Of a DNA stretch of 23,298 bases, positions 1-5,315 are shown piece by piece. Each line of letters opens with the position of its first letter. The first letter of the stretch is position 1. A model generated the notes under the pieces. The model made no database searches, was not told where the DNA came from, and saw only the letters and a list, made by a program, of their open reading frames with translations. This DNA comes from DATFGK01 sp046712825. GTDB lineage: Bacteria; Actinomycetota; AC-67. The position numbers were made by a program, and so were the translations under genes. Location: positions 1-23,298 of the forward strand of contig JBKKCR010000058.1 of NCBI GenBank assembly GCA_046712825.1, in the 5' to 3' direction.

Positions 1-602
1 TGTTCTTCGCGTTCGGGATCGCCGGCATCGTGTACGAGGTGCTCAATCCGGGCCTCAATCTGGCCGGCGTCGTCGGTTTGATCATGCTCATCGCTGCGTT
101 CGTGATCCTCGGGATGCTTCCCGTGAACGTAGCGGGCCTGGTCCTGATCGCGGCGGCGGTCGGGTTCTTCGTGCTCGACGCGATGGTGATCGGTCATGGG
201 CTGCCGACCGTTGCCGGGATCGTCTCTCTGATCCTCGGCGGGCTGTTCCTTTTCGACGCCAGCGTCGCGAACGCGCGGGTATCCAAGGGATTCCTGATCG
301 GCATCTCCGTCGCGCTCGGCGGGTTCTTCTTCTTCATCGTCCGCGCGGTGCTGAAGACGCGGAAGCAGCTGCCGACCGCAGGAAGGGAGTCGCTGATCGG
401 CATGGTGGGGACCGTGCGCGCGACGCTCGATCCGAAAGGGATCGTGCACGCGCGCGGCGAGGAGTGGACGGCCAGGTCGACGGGAGGCCTCATCGCCGCC
501 GCAACAGAGGTTCGTGTTACCGATATCGAGGGTCTGACGCTCGTGGTCGAGCCGGTTGGAGCCGGCTCCGAAGCGCAGCCCACTGAGGAGGGAGTTCGTT
601 GA
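1..602 (+). CDS. NfeD family protein (long form), 5' end cut by the window edge
   Basis: The reading frame is open from base 3 and ends at TGA 600-602, so only the C-terminal part is present (about 199 residues). The GTG at 30 is an internal Val codon rather than a credible start, because the in-frame residues before it (FFAFGIAGI) continue a membrane segment. Four hydrophobic segments come first, with a motif YEVLNPGLNLAGVVG typical of the long NfeD membrane part. A soluble C-terminal domain of about 65 residues follows (from roughly ESLIGMVGTVRATLDP), matching the OB-fold NfeD domain. In long NfeD proteins an N-terminal ClpP-like serine protease domain precedes this; here it would lie outside the window. 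NfeD is usually encoded next to a stomatin/slipin and thought to act with it in membrane microdomains. The overlap with the SPFH gene downstream fits that pairing. The family call is firm; the protease domain is inferred. Confidence 0.5.
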   Translation, partial: FFAFGIAGIVYEVLNPGLNLAGVVGLIMLIAAFVILGMLPVNVAGLVLIAAAVGFFVLDAMVIGHGLPTVAGIVSLILGGLFLFDASVANARVSKGFLIGISVALGGFFFFIVRAVLKTRKQLPTAGRESLIGMVGTVRATLDPKGIVHARGEEWTARSTGGLIAAATEVRVTDIEGLTLVVEPVGAGSEAQPTEEGVR

Positions 603-1531
603 GCGCAGGGCTCATCGCGGTAGCCGCTATCGCTTTCTTCATCCTGTTCATCTTCCTGCCGCTGTCCGTCAAGATCGTGCGGGAGTACCAGCGGCTGGTC
701 GTGTTCCGGCTCGGCCGTGTCATCGCGATCAAGGGACCAGGGCTCGTGTTCCTCATCCCGATCATCGACCGTCCGGTCTGGGTCGATCAGCGCGAGTTCT
801 TCCTCGAGATCCCGCGACAGGACTCAATCACGAAGGACAACGCGCCGATCTCGATCGACTTCATCACCTTCTACAAGGTCATCGATCCGTCGGCGTCGGT
901 CGTCCAGGTTCAGAACTTCGAGGGCGCGGCGACGAACCTCGCGGCGACGACGCTGCGTGCCGTGGTCGGCGACATGGCGCTCGACGACGTGCTGGCCAAG
1001 CGAGATGAGATCAACCATCTGCTGCGCGCCAAACTCGACGAAACCACCGAGCGGTGGGGAGTGAAGGTCACCAACGTCGAGGTGCGCGAGATCATCCCGC
1101 CGCCGGGCGTGCAAGAGGCGATGACGCGTCAGATGTCGGCCGAGCGGAGCCGTCGCGCGATCGTGCTCGAGGCCGACGGTACGAAGCAGGCCGCGATCAC
1201 CGTCGCTGAGGGCAACCAGCAGTCGGCGATCCTCGAGGCCGAGGGCTCGAAGCAGTCGAACATCCTTCGCGCCGAGGGCGAGCGCCAGTCGGCGATCCTT
1301 CGCGCTCAAGGCTTCGCCGAGGCGCTCACGGTCGTGTTTCGGGCGGCGAGCGGCGTCGACTCCAAGACGATGGGCATCCAGTACCTCGAGGCCCTGAAGG
1401 CGCTCGGTGCCTCGCCGTCGACGAAGTTCGTGCTCCCGCTTGAGCTCACCGCATTGCTCCGCGGCGTGGGCGCGATGGCCGGCGATGCGTTCCAGGGAGA
1501 CGGCAACGGCGGCAAGCCGGCAAAGGCATGA
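599..1531 (+). CDS. Slipin/stomatin-like SPFH domain protein
   Basis: This 310-residue protein has an N-terminal membrane anchor (about residues 4-22, very hydrophobic). An SPFH/Band 7 domain follows (about 25-190), with the typical stretch REYQRLVVFRLGR and the EVREIIPPPGVQEAM segment near its end. After that comes an Ala/Glu/Gln-rich coiled region (about 190-240) containing AEG-type repeats such as AEGNQQSAILEAEGSKQ. Length and order match bacterial slipins. The start is TTG at 599, overlapping the NfeD stop by four bases, with a GGAGGG ribosome binding site about 6 bases upstream; translational coupling is likely. The likely role is as an oligomeric scaffold on the cytoplasmic membrane working with NfeD, which is the known family pairing. 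The substrate or client in this organism is unknown. Confidence 0.5.
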   Translation: MSAGLIAVAAIAFFILFIFLPLSVKIVREYQRLVVFRLGRVIAIKGPGLVFLIPIIDRPVWVDQREFFLEIPRQDSITKDNAPISIDFITFYKVIDPSASVVQVQNFEGAATNLAATTLRAVVGDMALDDVLAKRDEINHLLRAKLDETTERWGVKVTNVEVREIIPPPGVQEAMTRQMSAERSRRAIVLEADGTKQAAITVAEGNQQSAILEAEGSKQSNILRAEGERQSAILRAQGFAEALTVVFRAASGVDSKTMGIQYLEALKALGASPSTKFVLPLELTALLRGVGAMAGDAFQGDGNGGKPAKA

Positions 1532-1935
1532 AGGGGTTCTTCGCGAAGGTCTTGATCATCAACGCCGCGATCGCGCTCGTCGTGGGCGCCGTCGGAGCGG
1601 TGGGGGGATGGGAGGCGCAGACGTTCACGGTCACGCTCGGCCTTCTGTGCGGGACCGCGTTCTTCCTGGGAACGGCAGCGTTCGGCGGTACCGGTCCCGC
1701 TTCCAATATCGGAGACCCCTCTCCGGTGAGCGGCCCGAACCCGCTGGATCCGGTAGCGCGAGCCGCTGAAGTCCGCGGCGCCTTCGGCGAAGGCGGTGGC
1801 GCGAAAGGCGACTACTTCGAGCGGTGGCGCGCGCGAAGCGGCTGGAATCCGGGCAACCATCGGTTCGCGTGGCTGATGATCGCGGTGGGTACGGTGCTCG
1901 GTGGAGCCGCCCTGGTATCGAAGGCTTTGCAATAG
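1528..1935 (+). CDS. Small membrane protein of unknown function, third gene of the NfeD-SPFH operon
   Basis: I do not recognise this 135-residue protein. Its ATG lies in an ATGA overlap with the SPFH stop, so it is almost certainly cotranscribed and translationally coupled with the NfeD and slipin genes. Three hydrophobic segments are visible: about residues 6-26, 34-52 and 112-130. Between the second and third is a polar stretch of about 60 residues rich in Gly, Pro and Arg (around DPSPVSGPNPLDP to RARSGWNPGNH). The protein would therefore sit in the membrane with one soluble loop. A link to the NfeD-slipin pair is inferred from position only. The tight packing and lack of any interrupting stop support a real gene. 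Confidence 0.5.
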   Translation: MKGFFAKVLIINAAIALVVGAVGAVGGWEAQTFTVTLGLLCGTAFFLGTAAFGGTGPASNIGDPSPVSGPNPLDPVARAAEVRGAFGEGGGAKGDYFERWRARSGWNPGNHRFAWLMIAVGTVLGGAALVSKALQ

Positions 1936-1946
1936 CGCGAAAACCC

Positions 1947-1975
1947 TTGCGCTGAGCCGTTCGCTCGGGCATAGT
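1947..1975 (+). promoter_or_regulatory. Candidate sigma-70 type promoter upstream of the leader ORF and RIO1 kinase
   Basis: TTGCGC (1947-1952) and CATAGT (1970-1975) are separated by 17 bases, the standard spacing for primary sigma factor promoters. Transcription would begin near 1982, just after the end of the membrane protein gene. It would give a 5' leader of about 190 bases ahead of the RIO1 start at 2171. This rests on motif matching alone. Confidence 0.5.
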
Positions 1976-1994
1976 GCTCGTGCGGTACTGGTGT

Positions 1995-2010
1995 GCCCGC
2001 GCTCGCGGGC
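1995..2010 (+). other. GC-rich hairpin in the RIO1 5' leader
   Basis: GCCCGC (1995-2000), loop GCTC and GCGGGC (2005-2010) form a perfect 6-bp stem just before the strong ribosome binding site of the 16-residue ORF at 2033. A second, weaker stem, TGGGTT (2124-2129) with AACCCA (2143-2148), lies before the RIO1 ribosome binding site. They could be structural elements of a regulated leader, or chance in GC-rich DNA. Confidence 0.5.
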
Positions 2011-2032
2011 CCGAGCGGAGGAGGTGGCGTCA

Positions 2033-2083
2033 ATGGCAGAGATTGCCTTCGGCGTTACCCGCCGCGAGCCGGCCGCTTCCTAA
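2033..2083 (+). CDS. Possible 16-residue leader peptide ORF
   Basis: ATG 2033 opens a 16-codon frame, MAEIAFGVTRREPAAS, ending at TAA 2081-2083. It is preceded by GGAGGAGGT (2017-2025) at a 7-base spacing, the strongest ribosome binding site in the window and better than that of the RIO1 kinase downstream. It lies between the candidate promoter and the RIO1 start, in the same frame as RIO1 but separated by a stop. No run of a single amino acid suggests a classical attenuator peptide. It could be a leader peptide, a small protein or chance. The strength of the ribosome binding site is the only real support. Confidence 0.5.
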   Translation: MAEIAFGVTRREPAAS

Positions 2084-2170
2084 GCGCAGACACTTCTTCG
2101 CTTCGACTCGCGTCTCCTCGTGGTGGGTTCATGCATCGATCCAACCCATCCATCCAGAGGAGAATCCGTC

Positions 2171-2977
2171 ATGCGCTACGACTATCCATCCGGGCGGCCG
2201 TTGCCGCCCGGGCTGATCACCGAGAACTACATAGAGGACGTCGAGCTCGCCCGCTTGAAGTCGGGCAAGGAAGCCGACGTGTTCGTCGTCGAGCGGCGTG
2301 GACCCGCCGGTTCATGCCTGCTCGCCGCGAAGCGCTATCGGCCGGCCGAGCATCGCGCGTTCAAGAACGACGCGGCGTATCGATCGCACCGGCGGATCGA
2401 CGGCTTCGTGCGGGACACCGACGGCTTGCGCCGTCGCAAGCAGGGTCGCGGCTTGCAGACCGCGATGGACAAGCGGACGGCGTTCGGGCGTCAGAAGCTC
2501 GAGGAGCGCTGGATCCAGGCGGAGTTCGACATGCTCACCAGGGTCTGGGAGGCGGGCGCGCCGGTTCCGTATCCGGTCGAGCGTCTGTCGGACGGCCTGC
2601 TGATGGAATACGTCGGCGACTACGAGCATGCGGCGCCGCGTCTCGTCGAGGCGCGTCCGTCGCGTGCGGATCTCGCCGATCTCTACGAGCAGACGTCCGA
2701 AGCGCTGCGTGCCTTCGTGCGGGCCGGCGTTGTCCACGCCGACCTCTCGCCCTACAACATGCTCGTCTGGGAGGGCCGCATCTGGGTGATCGACCTGCCG
2801 CAGGCGGTGACGCTGCTCGAGAACTCCAACGCGACCGACTTCATGCACCGCGACGTCTTCAACGTGGGGGCCTGGTTCCAGCGACGCGGGCTCGACATCG
2901 ATCCGGAGGATCTGTTCGTGACGCTGGTGAACGAGGCGTTCGACCTGACGATGAAGGACATGTTCCGCGCGCAGTGA
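2171..2977 (+). CDS. RIO1-type atypical serine/threonine protein kinase
   Basis: This 268-residue protein has the RIO kinase core. A nucleotide-binding stretch SGKEADVFVV (about 31-40) is followed by the lysine segment LLAAKRYR (about 50-56). The catalytic loop VVHADLSPYNMLV (about 187-199) carries Asp191 and Asn196, and the metal-binding loop VIDLPQAV (about 206-213) carries Asp208 in the IDxxQAV form specific to RIO kinases. The start at ATG 2171 is chosen because GAGGAG lies 8 bases upstream (2157-2162); an upstream in-frame GTG at 2120 lacks such a site. Archaeal and eukaryotic RIO1 act in small-subunit ribosome maturation; the role of bacterial members is poorly known. It appears to be monocistronic, with its own leader and a downstream inverted repeat. 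Confidence 0.5.
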   Translation: MRYDYPSGRPLPPGLITENYIEDVELARLKSGKEADVFVVERRGPAGSCLLAAKRYRPAEHRAFKNDAAYRSHRRIDGFVRDTDGLRRRKQGRGLQTAMDKRTAFGRQKLEERWIQAEFDMLTRVWEAGAPVPYPVERLSDGLLMEYVGDYEHAAPRLVEARPSRADLADLYEQTSEALRAFVRAGVVHADLSPYNMLVWEGRIWVIDLPQAVTLLENSNATDFMHRDVFNVGAWFQRRGLDIDPEDLFVTLVNEAFDLTMKDMFRAQ

Positions 2978-3017
2978 GGGCAGCGTTTCGCGCCGGCTTG
3001 CTCATTTCGGGGGGGAC

Positions 3018-3057
3018 GTGACCCCTAAACGTGCCCTGGGCGTACGTTTCGGGTCAC
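3018..3057. terminator. Long inverted repeat between convergent genes, likely bidirectional terminator
   Basis: GTGACCC (3018-3024) pairs with GGGTCAC (3051-3057). Inside it AAACGT (3027-3032) pairs with ACGTTT (3044-3049), leaving a loop of 11 bases. It lies between the stops of the RIO1 kinase (2977, plus) and the PPOX-type gene (3078, minus), where a terminator for both would be expected. There is no clear T-tract on either side, so it may be an atypical terminator or a barrier to read-through. Confidence 0.5.
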
Positions 3058-3077
3058 TTCTCCACGAAACCGAGCGG

Positions 3078-3461
3078 TCAGGAACCGTACGCGCGCTCAG
3101 GGGTGATCTCGAGCAGGACACGCTGCTCGCGCATCATCGCACGGTCGTAGTCGTCCCAGTCGGGATGCTCGCCGCTCGCGAGCTTGTAGTACTCGCGGAG
3201 CCGGGCCGGCAGGTCGTCGGTCACGATCCGCGCAGAGCCGGCGATCGCGACCCACGGCCGGATGCCGAACGCCATCGTTACGCGAGGATCGCGCGCGATG
3301 TTGCGGGCCTTCACCGTAGTTCGCGGGGTGGAGACCAGCAGGCGGCCATCCTTGACCGCAGCGAACACGGGAACGAGGTGCGGCGACCCATCCGCGTTCA
3401 ACGAGCCGAGGATCCCACGCTTGTTCTCCTGCGCGAACGCCAACGCTTCGTCGAGATCCAC
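3078..3461 (-). CDS. PPOX-class (split beta-barrel) F420/FMN-dependent oxidoreductase family protein
   Basis: This small protein of 127 residues resembles the pyridoxamine 5'-phosphate oxidase-like split barrel. It has GILGSLNADGSPHLVPVFAAVKDGRLLVST near the N-terminus, then the cofactor-phosphate binding type segment KARNIARDPRVTMAF and a WVAIAGSARIV strand. In actinobacteria such short members often bind F420 or FMN and reduce or shield small molecules. The cofactor and substrate cannot be told from sequence alone. The start is the GTG at 3459-3461, with GGAGGT just upstream on the minus strand. An upstream in-frame ATG would add 28 residues that run back over the divergent Nudix gene and do not resemble the family. 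It is divergent from the Nudix gene across a 49-base gap. Confidence 0.5.
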   Translation of the reverse strand: MDLDEALAFAQENKRGILGSLNADGSPHLVPVFAAVKDGRLLVSTPRTTVKARNIARDPRVTMAFGIRPWVAIAGSARIVTDDLPARLREYYKLASGEHPDWDDYDRAMMREQRVLLEITPERAYGS

Positions 3462-3498
3462 GCGACACCTCCGCCCGGAGTGTATCGCCGCCCACCAG

Positions 3499-3504
3499 TA
3501 GGCT
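3499..3504 (+). promoter_or_regulatory. Candidate -10 element of a leaderless Nudix transcript
   Basis: TAGGCT lies exactly 6 bases before the ATG at 3511, and no clear ribosome binding site is present. That places the expected transcription start on or next to the A of the start codon, the leaderless arrangement common in actinobacteria. No convincing -35 hexamer is seen. Confidence 0.5.
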
Positions 3505-3510
3505 TGACCC

Positions 3511-3924
3511 ATGATCCGTAAGAAAGTCCGCGCGGCGGGCGGCATCGTGTTGCGGAACGGCTCCGATGGTGAGCAAGAGATCGCGCTCGTTCACCGCCCT
3601 CGCTACGACGACTGGGCGTTGCCGAAAGGCAAGCTCGACCCTGGGGAGACCGACGCGCAGGCTGCGCTTCGGGAGGTCGAAGAGGAGACGGGGCTGCGCG
3701 CGCGTCTCGGGCGGGTTGCGGGGAGGATCCGCTATCGGGACCGCCGCGGACGGCCCAAGATCGTTACGTACTTCTTCATGAGCCCAGAAGGCGGCAAGTT
3801 CAAACCCAATAACGAGGTCGACGAGCTGCGGTGGGTATCGGTCGACGATGCACTCGACCTGGTGACGTACGAGCGCGACCGCGAGCTCTTGCAGCGCGTT
3901 CTGGCCGACCCGCCTCCGCTATGA
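3511..3924 (+). CDS. Nudix hydrolase (MutT/diadenosine polyphosphatase-like)
   Basis: This 137-residue protein carries a complete Nudix box at residues 40-62: Gly40, Glu46, Arg54-Glu55 and Glu58-Glu59 with Gly61, read in GKLDPGETDAQAALREVEEE. The preceding WALPKG and the following beta-rich stretch (RIRYRDRRGRPKIVTYFFM) are typical of MutT or Ap4A-hydrolase-like members. Such enzymes cleave nucleoside diphosphates linked to another group, using Mg2+ bound by the box glutamates. The exact substrate (oxidised nucleotides, diadenosine polyphosphates or other) is not decided by the sequence. The stop codon overlaps an ATG at 3921 in an ATGA, so it is probably cotranscribed with glyS. Ap4A is a known by-product of aminoacyl-tRNA synthetases including GlyRS, which makes a clean-up role attractive but inferred. 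Confidence 0.5.
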   Translation: MIRKKVRAAGGIVLRNGSDGEQEIALVHRPRYDDWALPKGKLDPGETDAQAALREVEEETGLRARLGRVAGRIRYRDRRGRPKIVTYFFMSPEGGKFKPNNEVDELRWVSVDDALDLVTYERDRELLQRVLADPPPL

Positions 3925-3935
3925 TTCCGCGCGTC

Positions 3936-5315
3936 ATGGCCGTGACGATGGAAACGATCGTCAATCTCTGCAAGAGGCGGGGGATCATCTTCCCGTCCTC
4001 GGAGATCTATGGCGGCTTGCGCTCGACCTGGGACTACGGGCCCGTGGGTGTCGAGCTGAAGCGCAACGTGAAGAACGCGTGGTGGAAGCACATGGTGCAG
4101 CTGCGCGGCGACGTCGTCGGCCTCGACGCTGCGATCCTGATGGCCCCGCGTACGTGGGAGGCCTCGGGCCACGTCGAGACGTTCAGCGACCCGCTCGTCG
4201 AGTGCCTCAACTGCCACCAGCGGTTCCGCGCCGATCATCTGCCCGGCTTCCACGCGCCGCAGTCGGGTCACGAGGAAGGCGCCGAGGCACAGACCGTAGA
4301 CATGGCCAAGGGAGCTAGCTGCCCGAACTGCGGCAACGACAAGTTCACCGACCCGCGCAACTTCAACCTGATGTTCAAGACCTACATGGGCCCGGTAGAG
4401 GACGACACCGCATCGGTGTGGCTGCGTCCGGAGACCGCGCAGGGCATCTTCGTGAACTTCCTGAACGTGCAGACGACCACGCGCAAGAAGATCCCATTCG
4501 GCATCGCGCAGATCGGGAAGTCGTTCCGCAACGAGATCACGCCGGGCAACTTCGTCTACCGGACCCGCGAGTTCGAGCAGATGGAGATGGAGTTCTTCTG
4601 CAAGCCGGGAACCGACGAGGAATGGCACGACGTCTGGATCAAGGAGCGCTTCTCCTGGTACACGCGCCACGGGATGCGTGAGGAGAACCTCCGCCTCCGC
4701 GAGCACGAGAAGGACGAGCTGTCTCACTACTCGAAGCGCACGGTGGACATCGAGTACGCCTTCCCGTTCACCGACTGGGGCGAGCTCGAAGGGATCGCGA
4801 ACCGCACCGACTTCGACCTCAAGCGCCACAGCGAATTCTCGGGCCAAGACCTCTCGTTCTTCGACCAGGAGACCAACGAGCGCTACGTGCCGTACGTGAT
4901 CGAGCCGGCCGCCGGCGCCGACCGCGCTACCCTCGCGTTCCTGATCGACGCCTACACCGAGGAGGAGGCTCCGGCCGCATCGGGCAAGACCGAGAAGCGC
5001 ACGGTGCTGCGGCTCCACAAGGACCTCGCGCCGATCAAGGTCGCGGTGCTCCCGCTGTCGCGTAACGAGAAGCTGGTGCCGCCGGCGCGCGAGGTCGCCG
5101 GGCCGCTCCGCGAGCACTGGATGATCGACTACGACGACGCGGGCTCGATCGGGCGCCGCTATCGCCGCCAGGACGAGATCGGCACGCCGTACTGCGTGAC
5201 CGTCGACTTCGACACGCTCGAGGACCGCGCCGTCACGATCCGCGACCGCGACTCGATGAAGCAAGACCGGATCGCGATCGCCGAGCTCGTGGACTACCTG
5301 CGCGAGAGGCTCTAG
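3936..5315 (+). CDS. glyS: Glycine--tRNA ligase (dimeric, class II)
   Basis: This enzyme charges tRNA-Gly with glycine using ATP in the cytoplasm. With the start at 3936 it has 459 residues, the usual size for the alpha2-type enzyme. The N-terminal segment IVNLCKRRGIIFPSSEIYGG and WDYGPVGVELKRN are characteristic. Two CxxC pairs (Cys90/Cys93 and Cys129/Cys132) form a likely zinc site. VWLRPETAQGIF and motif 2 (FRNEITPGNFVYRTREFEQ, about 197-215) belong to the catalytic core. The C-terminal anticodon-binding domain ends with SIGRRYRRQDEIGTPYCVTV. The start is uncertain: ATG 3921 overlaps the Nudix stop, ATG 3936 gives the N-terminus closest to Streptomyces GlyRS, and ATG 3948 is also possible; none has a clear ribosome binding site. 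The stop TAG shares a CTAG with the stop of the convergent GH31 gene. Confidence 0.5.
   Translation: MAVTMETIVNLCKRRGIIFPSSEIYGGLRSTWDYGPVGVELKRNVKNAWWKHMVQLRGDVVGLDAAILMAPRTWEASGHVETFSDPLVECLNCHQRFRADHLPGFHAPQSGHEEGAEAQTVDMAKGASCPNCGNDKFTDPRNFNLMFKTYMGPVEDDTASVWLRPETAQGIFVNFLNVQTTTRKKIPFGIAQIGKSFRNEITPGNFVYRTREFEQMEMEFFCKPGTDEEWHDVWIKERFSWYTRHGMREENLRLREHEKDELSHYSKRTVDIEYAFPFTDWGELEGIANRTDFDLKRHSEFSGQDLSFFDQETNERYVPYVIEPAAGADRATLAFLIDAYTEEEAPAASGKTEKRTVLRLHKDLAPIKVAVLPLSRNEKLVPPAREVAGPLREHWMIDYDDAGSIGRRYRRQDEIGTPYCVTVDFDTLEDRAVTIRDRDSMKQDRIAIAELVDYLRERL

Noticed and set aside
1936..2170. Possible tRNA or known riboswitch in the gap before the RIO1 kinase
   Set aside because: No cloverleaf, no TTCGA-type T-arm and no match to a riboswitch consensus I know; only the hairpins and mini-ORF reported above remain.
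1993..3021. 342-codon plus-strand frame overlapping the RIO1 kinase
   Set aside because: It is the +1 frame of the kinase, Arg/Ala/Gly-rich and without motifs; the kinase frame has all RIO catalytic residues.
3732..5264. 510-codon minus-strand frame opposite glyS
   Set aside because: Antisense to a complete glycyl-tRNA synthetase, with no recognisable domain.
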